Shown here: positions 26,331-36,679 of the stretch, one piece after another
How the letters are laid out: each line of letters starts with the position of its first letter
Position numbering within the stretch: position 1 is the stretch's first letter
Assembly (NCBI GenBank): GCA_015227615.1
Contig: JAALGZ010000006.1
Location: forward strand, 248,001-312,000
DNA: 64,000 bases
Direction of reading: 5' to 3'
DNA from: Labyrinthula sp. Ha
Lineage: Eukaryota > Sar > Bigyra > Labyrinthulida > Labyrinthulaceae
The notes under the pieces: generated by a model
Database searches by the model: none
Seen by the model: the letters and a program-made list of their open reading frames with translations, nothing else
What the model was told of the DNA's origin: nothing
Translations under genes and position numbers: made by a program

Positions 26331-26693
26331 TCAGGGCCCCTTTGCCAAACGGCGGTAAGTTATTGTTGGCAATGCAAAACTCTTACAATATACCTAAAAC
26401 TCAAATTTAATTGATACAGTTTCTGTTACATTGTCTCCAGTACATATGACTGGCACAATAGAAACATCGAATATATTAAAAAAAAAAAGAGCAGTATAAT
26501 ATCGACAACACGTCGAAAACTTAAAATTATGATCCCAAAATATATTCTCAAAATATTGTAAAAATTACATATTCATATTTTAAGACAACTTCTAAAGGAG
26601 TATACTAAAGAATGTTTATTATACACGAATTTTCTTCGTGTAAGAGTTTGTTTCAAGACTGAATAGCAAAAGAATATATTTTCGTTCTGTATC

Positions 26694-26710
26694 TATATAT
26701 ATATATATAT
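26694..26710. repeat. (TA)n microsatellite
   Basis: This is a perfect TA run of 17 nt in noncoding DNA, just before the 26731-26808 inverted repeat. Confidence 0.9.
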
Positions 26711-26730
26711 GGCTTTATATAGCTGGGAAG

Positions 26731-26808
26731 TTAGGTCGAATGGCATAAGTATCTGCGCTAGATAACACACAGATAATTCCCGAACTTACGGTGTACTATT
26801 CGACCTAA
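26731..26808. repeat. 11-bp inverted repeat enclosing 56 nt
   Basis: TTAGGTCGAAT (26731-26741) is matched by its exact reverse complement ATTCGACCTAA (26798-26808). The enclosed segment is less AT-rich than its surroundings, and AATTCCCG occurs both inside and just after the repeat. It could be a structured noncoding RNA, a tiny MITE-like element or chance. No open frame spans it. Confidence 0.35.
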
Positions 26809-27447
26809 TGAATTAATTCCCGTTTACAGAGTTTGGTATCGAGTATCCCGTACATTGATAGATACCCGGAACTGTTTTTTCTTTTGCTTTTTTGGTCACC
26901 ACGTACCTTGGCCATAATTTGCCACCATATCATACTATTATTACTCAAATATGCAATAAATATTAAAATTGAGTTTTTAACTTGACCTTAACTATCAATC
27001 TTCGCTTACTTTCTAATCCATCCATACTTTAAGCATCACTTCCAGTTAATCTTGGGAGACATCGAAGAGCTTATTAAGAATGTTGAACAGTGCTGAAAAT
27101 TTGAAGTATAAAATTTATAAAAAAAAAGAAACTACTATAATTCACTTTCTTTAGGTTGTAAATCCAGAAAGAATATTATTTTGATAGAAAACTCACAGTT
27201 CTTGTGTTCAACCGGTATATTTCGGGATTCTCTGTTTATTACCACAATACCGAGAATTTCCCTTCGGTTTTATGCCCGGGCAGTAATGGCCACCCAACTT
27301 TGTTTGGATGAACATTGAACAAATAAATACGAGCTGCACTGATATAAACATTCTGCTAATAGTAATCCGTTTAATTGAGCAAACAAAAATCAACAAAATT
27401 CGATATTTGAAATCAAGAATTCGTTCATCGAGCTTAGGAAAGTTAAA

Positions 27448-28758
27448 ATGACGGGTGCTAGCGAAAGAGTCTCTGGCTGGGAAAGCAGCAGCTTATATAT
27501 TGGGGATTTAGCACTAGACGTGACAGAAAGTGATCTGTACTCCGTTTTTAATCAATTTGGAAATTTGAATAGTGTCAAAGTGTGTAGAAATTGGGATACT
27601 GGAATGCCACTGGGTTATGGATTTTTGAACTTTGGTACTTATGACAGCGCAAGCCGCGCCTTGACAGCGTATAATTTTAAAGAAATAAAGGGGAAATGTA
27701 TTCGGTTAATGTACTCTACTAAAAGATCAGCATTATCTATGAAGGAAAGTGAGGCAGCTAATGTTTTTGTTAAAGGTTTGAAACCAGAGGTTGAAGATAA
27801 GTTGCTACATCAAGTGTTTTCCAAATGTGGTACAGTTTTAAGTGCTAGAGTCGCCCGTAACAAGCTAGGTAAGTCACTCGGATATGGTTACGTTTCATTT
27901 ACCACCTTCACCTCTGCGCAGAACTGTTTACAATTATTAAAGGGTTATGTTTTATTGGGGCAAACTATAACGGTTGAACATTTTGTAGATAAGAAGCTGC
28001 GCAGTGAAAAACCCTGGTCTAACGTACACATTGCCGGAATACCAGCTGAATGGGATAAGTTTACTCTGAAGCGAAGATTTTCAATCTATGGGAATATAAA
28101 GTCTGCTGTTGTCATGTCCACCAGGACTCCTGGAGCTAACTTTGGGTTTGTAGATTTTGAGCAGCACGATTCTGCTGTTCAGGCTGTTGAAGACAATTCT
28201 TTAGGTTACTCATCTCTTGCAAAAAAACTCTCTTCAATTTCAAATCGGCAACAGATGAATTCGTGGCTTGATCCAATTTTTTATGCTCTGCTCAGGGTTA
28301 CTCCTGCTATGAAAAAGGATAAAAAGCATAGTTTGATATCTTCACCCGCGTTTTCGGTTCCAGCATCCCCTAGTATGTTTCCAATGGGGACAACCACTTG
28401 CAGTCGAAAGCAAGGACACAGACGGAGTGTCTTTGAACTTTCACCAAGCTCAACGCTTGCATCAAATCAGTTAAGAGGTTATTCTAGCGCTGATTCTTTG
28501 AACATGGAGATTGGCAGTCATGTTGTACCAAGCAGTTTTGGTGGAAACCTTGGTGGAATAAATACTTACCGCATCGGGGAAAATCTTGAAAAAAGTGGTT
28601 TAATAAAACGTTGGTCTGATCAGAGTAGATTTGGCTTTGAGGCGGACCCAGATATATCCTTGCTGGGGTCTGAGTTTAGCAACTTGTTCATGAACGAGGA
28701 AAAGTTTAAAACGAGTTTTGGCTTCCTCGATGCTGACAAAGAGCAAAAAACGAGTTAA
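27448..28758 (+). CDS. Poly(A)-binding-protein-like RNA-binding protein, three RRMs
   Basis: This intronless gene encodes 436 aa. RRM1 spans about residues 15-92 (RNP2 LYIGDL, RNP1 LGYGFLNF). RRM2 spans about 105-182 (RNP2 VFVKGL, RNP1 LGYGYVSF). A shorter RRM3 covers about 192-250 (VHIAGI, NFGFVDF). The spacing and sequence of RRM1-RRM2, including the linker, resemble poly(A)-binding proteins, which bind mRNA poly(A) tails. Unlike PABP it has no fourth RRM and no recognisable C-terminal MLLE domain. The C-terminal 180 residues are Ser/Gly/Pro-rich and probably disordered. It is therefore a PABP relative or another multi-RRM mRNA-binding protein, not a certain PABP. Its 3' end faces IPP isomerase, 242 nt away. 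An ATGGCC half-site lies at 27286-27291 upstream. Confidence 0.82.
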   Translation: MTGASERVSGWESSSLYIGDLALDVTESDLYSVFNQFGNLNSVKVCRNWDTGMPLGYGFLNFGTYDSASRALTAYNFKEIKGKCIRLMYSTKRSALSMKESEAANVFVKGLKPEVEDKLLHQVFSKCGTVLSARVARNKLGKSLGYGYVSFTTFTSAQNCLQLLKGYVLLGQTITVEHFVDKKLRSEKPWSNVHIAGIPAEWDKFTLKRRFSIYGNIKSAVVMSTRTPGANFGFVDFEQHDSAVQAVEDNSLGYSSLAKKLSSISNRQQMNSWLDPIFYALLRVTPAMKKDKKHSLISSPAFSVPASPSMFPMGTTTCSRKQGHRRSVFELSPSSTLASNQLRGYSSADSLNMEIGSHVVPSSFGGNLGGINTYRIGENLEKSGLIKRWSDQSRFGFEADPDISLLGSEFSNLFMNEEKFKTSFGFLDADKEQKTS

Positions 28759-29000
28759 GTTGGCGTCCATGTGTGTATATAACGTTATTGATAGTATCAT
28801 TTATGAAAAAATATTAGTGATTTAGGATTTATGTTGCAAAGAAAACAAACTTGCTCAATTAGTATTTGAAACATTTGTCTGTATCGAAACTTATCATATT
28901 TAGTATTTATTAAATATAGCTTATATATATTTGTAAGCTTCTTGTGTTGTTGCTACGATTTAAAAAAAAATATGTGTAACAAATGCGGATAAGAGTATAA

Positions 29001-29684
29001 TTAAACCTTATGAATGGTCATGTCTGAATTAGTATCCATAAAACTATTAGTCCTAACTTTAGCCCACCATTCCTTCAAAAATTTCTTACATATCTTTTCA
29101 AACCACGGACTAATCTTATCACCATTTTTTTCAGCGTTTGCAAAAAAGTCATTTAGTTCTTTTTCTGTAAAATACCTGGTTTGCTGAACCTCGTTTTCAT
29201 TAACCTGGAAGTCCACATCCTTTTTAACGAGCAATACATGATCAATCTCATGTTCTCCCCACATCCCCTCCTCTTGAGCCTCATAGTGAATCCGTGTCAT
29301 AAATTTGAACTCACCTATGTCGATACCTCGAATCCCAAGTTCCTGCTCGAGTTTCCTAATAGCAGCTCGTTTAACACCCAGGGCATCAGTCAGTTCTAAC
29401 TCCTCTTCCGTGTGCAAAGGATGACTACAACAAGTATTTGCCCAAAAACTTGGAAAAGTAATTTTAGTGGCGGCTCTTTGCTGAAGCAGCAGTTCGTTCT
29501 TGCTGTTGAACAGGAAGACGCTAAATGCACGATGAAGAAGTCCCTTGGATATATTCTCGTTTAGGTGACACTCCTTCTTTGACCCTGGTTTTATCACATT
29601 GTCTTTCTCATCAATAACAATTATCCTTTCTTCCATCAGCTTCACTTGCTCGTCGTCATACGTGGATAAGTCGACCGCTACCAT
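29001..29684 (-). CDS. IDI1: Isopentenyl-diphosphate delta-isomerase, type I
   Basis: This minus-strand, intronless gene encodes 227 aa, the same length as human IDI1. It interconverts isopentenyl and dimethylallyl diphosphate for isoprenoid synthesis, using Mg2+ and a Nudix-like fold. The diagnostic motifs are present: ENISKGLLHRAFSVFLFN (43-60), the catalytic-Cys motif NTCCSHP (83-89, Cys86), and the catalytic-Glu motif WGEHEIDH (142-149, Glu146). The N terminus has no evident plastid or mitochondrial transit peptide and the C terminus no SKL signal, so a cytosolic enzyme is inferred. It is the second of a convergent pair with the RRM gene. NDUFS7 lies behind it in the same orientation, 248 nt away, and there is no sign of a shared transcript. 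Confidence 0.95.
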   Translation of the reverse strand: MVAVDLSTYDDEQVKLMEERIIVIDEKDNVIKPGSKKECHLNENISKGLLHRAFSVFLFNSKNELLLQQRAATKITFPSFWANTCCSHPLHTEEELELTDALGVKRAAIRKLEQELGIRGIDIGEFKFMTRIHYEAQEEGMWGEHEIDHVLLVKKDVDFQVNENEVQQTRYFTEKELNDFFANAEKNGDKISPWFEKICKKFLKEWWAKVRTNSFMDTNSDMTIHKV

Positions 29685-29932
29685 CGCTTTTCTCGGTTTT
29701 TCTGCTTTATATTGCGCTTACTATATACGTTTGCGTGATAGACCAAATTTGATGCCCAAAATTACATATACGAAGATATATACGCCAATATAATAAACTT
29801 ATGAGTAGCTTCTTTGAAATATTATCCTTATCTTTCTTACCTGTTATATCTTTAAGCTATGCTTTTCTACTCGTTGCGGCCTAGATGGAATTCACCGGAT
29901 ATAGGGCAGAAAAATACCAAGAGAGAAAAACC

Positions 29933-30557
29933 TTATTTTTTTAATTTAAGAGTCAAAGACCTGTTTGTTTTAACTTTCTTTTGTAGTTGAAGAAGGCCAT
30001 AGAGTAGTGCTTCTGCAGTTGGAGGGCAACCTGGTACATAAATATCAACTGGTACAATTCTATCGCAACCGCGAACCACCGCATAACTGTAATGATAATA
30101 TCCACCTCCATTGGCACAGCTTCCCATTGAAACAACAAACTTTGGATTTGGCATTTGATCGTAAACCTTTCTCAAAGCTGGAGCCATCTTATTCGTCAAT
30201 GTTCCTAAGATAAAAAGACAAATGTAAAGTACCTGCTACAATCATCACATCTGCTTGCCGAGGAGAAGCACGAAAAACAATTCCGTATCTGTCCATATCA
30301 TATCTTGAAGCTGCAAGATGCATCATTTCAACCGCACAACAAGCCAAACCAAATGTCATTGGCCACAAAGAACTTTTTTGAGCCCAATTAACCAGATCAT
30401 CAAGTTTTGACACGGCGTACTCAACTTGGCTAGTTTGTTGTGTTAGCAAAGACTTGATATCTGGACGTCTTTGGATTTCTGAGCTTAGACATCGAAGTTG
30501 TGTAGAGATTAATTGATTTGGAAATAATTTCGGGGATAAACGCTTCAACACATTCAT
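29933..30557 (-). CDS. NDUFS7: NADH:ubiquinone oxidoreductase 20 kDa subunit (NDUFS7/PSST), one 28-nt intron
   Basis: The gene has two exons, 30557-30233 and 30204-29933, joined across a 28-nt GT...AG intron at 30205-30232 (phase 1, splitting the codon for Gly109). The spliced protein has 198 aa. It is the complex I subunit that holds iron-sulfur cluster N2 next to the quinone site in the mitochondrial inner membrane. Cluster ligands are visible: the tandem Cys of LACCAVE (Cys73, Cys74), Cys138 in [10 protein letters not shown], and Cys168 in YVPGCPP. The Arg/Ser-rich N terminus (about 1-30) looks like a mitochondrial presequence. Without splicing, the reading frame ends at a stop soon after the exon 1 boundary. 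The GGCC-type dyad at 30599-30610 lies 42 nt upstream of the start. Confidence 0.96.
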
Positions 30558-33282
30558 TTTATTGTTTTTAGTTTTTGGGCAATTTGTAATATGTAATGGG
30601 CCTTATGGCCAATATGAATTAAAACTATTATTTGATATAGAATGCTAATATAAAAGTACGATTTATCAAAGATACAATTAATATGATTGATAGGAGTTTG
30701 GGTATTAGTTCATAATATGCAAACATGTGTTAATTTCTTATAAGCTCAATGTGTTTGTATTCTATGCGATCTGCAGAGTAATATGACCTTGCTTTGATTT
30801 GGCTCCGTTGTCTTTAGCTTTCAAATTATTCCGTGCAAGTTGATGCGTGAGTCGTCTCCTTGATTACCATCTTTTTGTTTCCTTCATCGCCGATAGTTTC
30901 TTTCATCTCCACTGATTGGATACAGTTATTGGGCTCTGATAATATCATATGCAGTCTCAGATCCGCCTCCCAGACGTTTATTTGAAATAAAAAAGGCACC
31001 ATTAACAATTTTCCAGTTGTTCACGCAATTTAGAATAACTTATCACTTAAAAACGGTTCCTATATTTGAAACCATATCATTTCATATGCTTAGCCGCTAA
31101 GGACAGAATAAGCATTCAAGTGTTAGGAATCAATGTTCTAGGTAAGGACAAGCAATAAGAGTCTATCTAAAAAATATAATTACATTAAGAACCATACTTA
31201 GCTACAAGTAGCTTAAATGTCTGCAGCAAATCTATAATAAATGTATTTCTAGCCTTGAATGTATCTGGGTTTGAAATTTTAAATATGGGCTTTCATATAA
31301 TTGAAACAACTTCACTGCAATAAATACCTCCCAAAGCACGTGGCCGAGACAACACAAGTGCACCAAGGTTACTTGAACACAATCAGCACCTGCAAAAAAA
31401 AAGAGCTCGTTTTAATAACACAGTAAAAGTTAACCACTAAGCTTGACTGACTAATTTTGTACCAAGACAAAACCTTCACCAACAACTTAGTTTTGACCAT
31501 AATAAAGTAGTTGACCAAAAAAGAACAGTGCGCAACGGTGAAAAAGGTTATATTATTCATTATTATTCAGGATTAGCTAAAATAAGTTACAGCTCTAAGA
31601 ATAGAATGTTATGTTGTTGCCACAAAATAGACAGTGCAATGATAGTGTTTGAACTCTCTTGTCGACTGTTCTCTAGCAGGTGAACACTAGGTTACTTAAT
31701 TAAATCAAATATCGGAAGGGATAAATAAATGCAAGCTTTTAGATGATGCAAAGATTAAATTGCCCTTAATAATGAGGGTTTAAAGCCTATAATTTGCCGA
31801 AGGAATGCCTTTTATTTTTCTAACTACTATATATTAGCATGGTTTCTCAGGGTCTTAACTTGATTTACTATTTCTATAAACTGCTAGAGTTTCAATTCAC
31901 TCGTAATATATACACGTTATTGACCCACTAGACTAGGTTTTGGTGGTTTCAGATCTTCATATATAAAACCATAAGTTTTACTTTTAGGTTCTGTTTAGTT
32001 GACATTTTTGTTATTGGATAATGTAATGACTATTATAGTATTATCCAAATTAATAGTGCGGTCAAAATTATTTACCAAACTAGTTGGGATATAAACATTG
32101 AGTAACAAGGGAAACAAGGGCACTTGAGCTGCTTCTCATGCAATTTTGAGATCACGTAGTTGCTATATTTTGCTTTCTGAATAGAAAGAGGTTTAGTGAC
32201 GTTAAAATTGATAAATGGCTGTTCACAGAGTACTTTATGACACAAAGATGTGCTTTAAAATGTTTAGAACCGCCTCTACGTACTCAAAATAGAACTCATG
32301 TTTGAAACAAATGCATTCGCACAGTGTTCCTTGTGAACATTGATATAGCATAGATTTAAAGAAGGACCTCAAGTGTTAAGTTAGGATATTTGGCTAAATA
32401 GGTTTTGAGGTCAGTATACGGTACAGGAATCCGCGCAAACTCACAATGTTTTAGAAACAGTTCCTTTTAAGTTTCCAATGTGCTTGTTGTTAGGCCTTAA
32501 TCAAGTGGAATAGGGAATTCAAATTTATCATTGTTACAAGCATCATTAAAGAAACTAAATACTATGAGATATTCAGCCCTTTGATAGATATCATGATGTT
32601 TGTAGCTAAGATTTGTTGGAGATGATTTTGACTCTAGGAAAGCTATTGATGTATTATAATGTGAATATATGCTTTCTTAGCCTGTGAAATAGATTTTGCA
32701 CTAGAATAACTAAGCATTAGATAATCTTAGGACAGTGATTTAAAATGCTTCAATACAATATTCAGAAAATTCTAGTCTATAAAAATAAGTTAAAGCCATT
32801 TCAATTCTTACATTGTATTAGTGACTATCCTTTTTCAGTTATTATATCGCTCGTTGTACTTATTACCATGCCTCTATTGAGCTGATAGGTTATTCAATAG
32901 AGCAGATTGAAAAGGATGCACTTGCTACCCAGGAGGCTCAAATCTCTTGGATTCTGTTGCCATCCCGGTAATTAGTTGTCAGAGCTTTCTTTCTCTGCGT
33001 TTCTTATTCACGCTGATGGAAAAGAATATTGTAAGATCACCACTCCTGCCCAGTTACAATTATTCTTGCGAATAAAAAGTTAGGTCTAATCCTAAAGCTA
33101 CTAGTATTAGATCATTATTAAAACTGGATTTGCGCAGCTATAGCCTTAAACTTAGACTGTTTTATTCTGCAATGTATTGGAGATTGAATAATGAGCATGA
33201 ACTATAGCCTATATTAAAATTATTGCATCTAGTAAATGTTTATTCTTAAAGTACCCGTTTAAAACATGAAATCAGGTAAGAA
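30558..33282. other. Intergenic region, no gene supported
   Basis: This is 2.7 kb between divergent NDUFS7 and kinesin. Short protein-like patches occur near 30826-31008 (minus) and 32860-33060 (plus), but neither matches a family I know, and stops are frequent. Apart from the NDUFS7 promoter element, I see nothing definite. Confidence 0.4.
30599..30610. promoter_or_regulatory. GGCC-TT-ATGGCC dyad upstream of NDUFS7
   Basis: GGCCTTATGGCC lies 42 nt upstream of the NDUFS7 start. It has the same GGCC-N2-ATGGCC layout as copies at 14047-14058 and 56187-56198. Such GC-rich words are conspicuous in this AT-rich sequence. A core promoter or transcription-factor site is inferred. Confidence 0.4.
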
Positions 33283-35431
33283 ATGAATCTTATACCTTTT
33301 CGACCTTCTTTCAATACCAGAGAGAGTATAAGAGTGCTGGTTCGAGTATATTTTGTCTTGACCATAACGCCGTAGGTTCGACCTTTTCAGGTACACTTTC
33401 TTTCAGGTAAAATCCAGAATTTTGAGAATCTTGATTCGGATTTATATTTGGAAGCAAATAGCGAGGGAAAGTGCTTATCTCTGAATGAACCCGAGACTGG
33501 ACTTCCTACATTACGAGCAAGTTTTGATGCCGTGTTCACTCAAACTGCCTGCCAAGAAGATGTCTTTCACGAGGTAACAGACCTTATATTAGCTACCCTT
33601 CATGGTGTTAACACAACAGTGGGCAATTTTTTTTGGTGATTCTTAGATTTTTGCGTACGGTCAGACAGGTTTTTTCCTAAAAACATAATTATTCTAGGAT
33701 CTGGTAAAAGTTACACGATGTTTGGACCGGAAGATGACCCAACCCTATACATCGGAGGTACTTTTTTGTTTTTACCTTTTTGTAGAGACACTCTCAAAGG
33801 ATGCTGGGATCATTCCACGTGTTGCAAAGGAGCTCATTGAACAAGTTAGCACGCATCAGGAAAGCTGCGAAATTTTTTGTAGCTTTCTCCAAGTGTACAA
33901 TGAGGGCCTTTATGACTTAATCCGGGATCCAGAGCTTAAACATCCATTAACTCTTCAACAAAAAAGCATTGAAGATCCCGATGAAGTAATTGTTGCTGGG
34001 CTTTCAGAGTACTTAATCACCTCTCTAGCTGACATGCTGGCCTTGGTTGAAAAGGGGGATGCTCAAAGAGCCTCTAGATCGACAAAATTAAATGAAGTGT
34101 CCTCGAGATCACACTCCATCTTAACAATAACCCTTGAAAAACGAACAAATTACGGTGTCATCACCAGCAGAATGAATCTGGTGGATTTGGCAGGGTCTGA
34201 AAAGTGGGGTGTTTTAGATCAACTTAACAAAGAGCATGTAAGGGAGATGAATAAGATTAACACTTCACTACACACTCTGGGAAGATGCATTCAACTTCTT
34301 TCAAGCACCAGCAACAACAAAGAAGTTCACATTCCCTTTAGAGACTCAAAGTTAACAAGAATTTTAAAAGAATCCATTAATGGTAACTGCAAGACCGTAA
34401 TCATTGCTACCATTTCGCCTTCAAGAACCTCATTTAATGAAACTGTTTCTACAATTAAATTCGCTGATCGAGCGCGAAATGTAATCCTAAATTCCACAGT
34501 TAACATTAAAAAACCTGAAAATGATGAGCAAGAGGTGCAACTCCTTAGAAAAGAAGTTTCTCATCTGAAGAAACAGATTCAGAACATGGAAACCCAGAAA
34601 AATAACATTTGTATGGATGGGTTAAATGAGCAGAAGCTAATTCCACATTTAAACCTGGAAAAAAATCCTTCAGCCGCACATGAGACTTTTCTGACAGAGA
34701 AGAATCTAGTTGATGATGAAGAAACTGATTACTATAAGGGCATGGTAGACACTTTGGAAAGACAGCTCTTGATTCATTCTGAGCAGCTTGCAGTAGTAAC
34801 AACAGAAAATGAGAAGCTCAAGGCAGCAGGAGCCTCAAGTTCAGCTAAGGTATCTTTAATTGAACTAAGAAAACTGAAGAGGGAAAATGCTTTTTTGAAA
34901 GACTCTTTGTGTAAGGTAGGCACCCTCTGTAAGAGGTTTTTTAAATTTGAAATTGAAGAAGATTTTCTGAAGAAAGAAACCGAGGAAATATTACTGAAAG
35001 TAGAAAAACGTGATTCCAATCAGTTTTCTTTAGAGAAGAAGTTAGAACTGTGTGATCTAACTCAAAACAAAAGTTTTTCGGGAAGAAGATCTTCAAGAAA
35101 GGTTGATCGGCGTTATTTGGATAAACCTCCAGTACAAACTCCACTTAGTTTAGCCGGTGTAAAAGGAGAAAGAAAACTGTCGCCAAACAAAGATGAACGT
35201 GATGCAAAGAAACAAATCGCAAAGAGATTAAAATCTAAACAACAAGATTTACTCACAAACAAGAAACTAAGGGAATGGTTTAGCAAGAAGGCTGGAACTA
35301 AGCCAAAACGACTCAGGGAAAGTTTGGAACGAATACATTTAAAAACAAAGGATGAAAATACTTCGTCAAACACTCAAGAAAAAGAATCACAACTACCCCC
35401 TGTTCGTTTTCCTAGCAAACACGATATCTAG
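33283..35431 (+). CDS. Kinesin motor protein with five ultra-short introns
   Basis: The kinesin motor consensus allows six exons to be placed: 33283-33345, 33376-33390, 33418-33618, 33647-33668, 33698-33757 and 33786-35431. The introns are 30, 27, 28, 29 and 28 nt, all GT...AG, and the spliced product has 668 aa. The N-terminal motor (about 15-360) has RVLVRVRPF, the P-loop GQTGSGKSYT (98-107), switch I NEVSSRSH, switch II DLAGSE, and the neck-proximal TIKFADRARNV. The P-loop codon for Gly101 is split by an intron. A coiled-coil and basic tail follow. It is an ATP-driven microtubule motor of the N-terminal type, but I cannot fix its kinesin family; cargo or spindle roles are unknown. Intron 2 (27 nt) is stop-free and a multiple of three, so it may instead be retained, adding nine residues. 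Its 3' end faces the basic protein gene, 69 nt away. Confidence 0.93.
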
Positions 35432-35500
35432 AAAATGTAGAACTAACCATATAAACACGCCTCGAAATAATATCAACAGTTGAAGCCTCTTGAATATTAA

Positions 35501-36250
35501 TTATCGTCCACGACGTTGTGCATTTCTCCTATTTATCTTTACTTGTCTCTCTCTTACTTGGCGCGTATTTCGACTTTTACTGTTCTTTCCCCATTGTCTT
35601 CCATAATTAACTTCTTCTTCCATAGCATGAAGATCGGCAAATCCAGCTTCGGTCTCTTTTACTTCATCTTTTTTATCCTCCTTTTTAGCAGGCTTAACCT
35701 TTTGCTTTTGCACTTTTTTTGTAACACGACTCCATCCAAACTCCTCTTCCTCACCTTTTTCTTCTAAAGTCGTAGGTAAAACTTCCCACTGCTTCTGATC
35801 TTCCACTTCGGACTCACTTTCACTCTCAGTATCTGTCAATGCCTGAAATGGATTTGAATAAACTTTCTTCCCCTTCTTTTTCTGTTCCAATCTTGGGGAC
35901 CTACGCACTCTCAAAGGCGCTCTTTTTTTCGTGAGAATCGGTGAAACTTCCACGAAAGATTCCTCGCCTTCTCCTTCTTCAAATATGGAAATTAGTTGCT
36001 CTGGAAGTGAATTAGCCCTCTTTATTCTCGGCTTGATAAGTTCTAGACCGGAAGTTTTCCTCTTCAAAACTGCGAAGCTTTCTTTTCGTTTTGTGTTTTC
36101 GTGAAGAACTTCTTCATTTAGTGATCCTTGCTTCTTAACAACGTCTAGAGAATTGGAAAGCAACTTAGACTCCTTTAAGTTGGAGTACAACACGGACATG
36201 GCTCTTTTCTTTTGCTTCATTTGGTATTTCGGCTTAAGTTCAACTATCAC
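35501..36250 (-). CDS. Basic low-complexity protein, probably nuclear, 249 aa
   Basis: This intronless minus-strand frame runs from ATG to TAA. I recognise no domain. The protein is highly charged. It has several Lys/Arg clusters that could be nuclear localisation signals (for example RRSPRLEQKKKGKK near residues 115-130), a Ser/Glu-acidic stretch (SESESEVED, about 144-152), a Lys-rich segment near 178-198, and an Arg/Asn-rich C terminus (RRNAQRRGR). A short hydrophobic-aromatic motif NPFQAL precedes the acidic stretch. Such composition is typical of disordered nuclear or nucleolar proteins, for example in ribosome biogenesis or mRNP factors, but that is only an inference. Its start lies 46 nt from the inverted repeat at 36297-36319. 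Confidence 0.7.
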   Translation of the reverse strand: MIVELKPKYQMKQKKRAMSVLYSNLKESKLLSNSLDVVKKQGSLNEEVLHENTKRKESFAVLKRKTSGLELIKPRIKRANSLPEQLISIFEEGEGEESFVEVSPILTKKRAPLRVRRSPRLEQKKKGKKVYSNPFQALTDTESESESEVEDQKQWEVLPTTLEEKGEEEEFGWSRVTKKVQKQKVKPAKKEDKKDEVKETEAGFADLHAMEEEVNYGRQWGKNSKSRNTRQVRERQVKINRRNAQRRGR

Positions 36251-36296
36251 AGAAATAAGAGTTTTTTACGCTTTAGATTCGTTGCCCTGGTTTCAC

Positions 36297-36319
36297 AAAA
36301 TGGCTATTTGAGCCATTTT
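36297..36319. promoter_or_regulatory. AAAATGGCT palindrome upstream of the basic protein gene
   Basis: AAAATGGCT and its exact reverse complement AGCCATTTT are separated by ATTTG and lie 46 nt upstream of the start at 36250. The ATGGC core resembles the ATGGCC half-site found near other starts in this window, so a shared promoter element is possible. Confidence 0.4.
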
Positions 36320-36679
36320 CAATTTCGCGAAACCTTGGATAAACTCTCCAGAAAATATCTATGATATAACAAAAGGACAGCTATTATATTATTCGTTCTA
36401 AATAAAACTTGTTCCAGTATAACAGCATGGCTGCAAATATTACTCATATTTCTTACACTTGTCTTTTAAAGAACTTTTCATATCGTTTCTTATAACAAAT
36501 TGGCACTTTATTTTATGTGTCTCTTGTTTCAGTAATTAATTATTTACAGTAAACTATAGAACTTATTGACTTTCTCTTCCCTAACTTGCCAAGAAACTCG
36601 ATTTGAACATGAAGTCGTACTCTAATATTATAATTATATGCGAGCTTTCTCAATAGGTACATATTTCTGATTCACAGCC

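Larger units (their letters stand above)
17122..27447. other. Gene-poor desert with decayed coding fragments
   Basis: About 10 kb holds no intact gene that I can support. It contains a 45-codon frame (17939-18076), a stop-free minus frame (22590-22940), a LINE-type reverse transcriptase relic (about 23286-23990), a GA microsatellite (26295-26328), a TA microsatellite (26694-26710) and an 11-bp inverted repeat (26731-26808). The remainder is AT-rich with dense stops. Confidence 0.5.

Noticed and set aside
33722-33785. Kinesin read from the ATG at 33722 without splicing
   Set aside because: This would lose the P-loop and the start of the motor. Splicing 33758-33785 restores the consensus.
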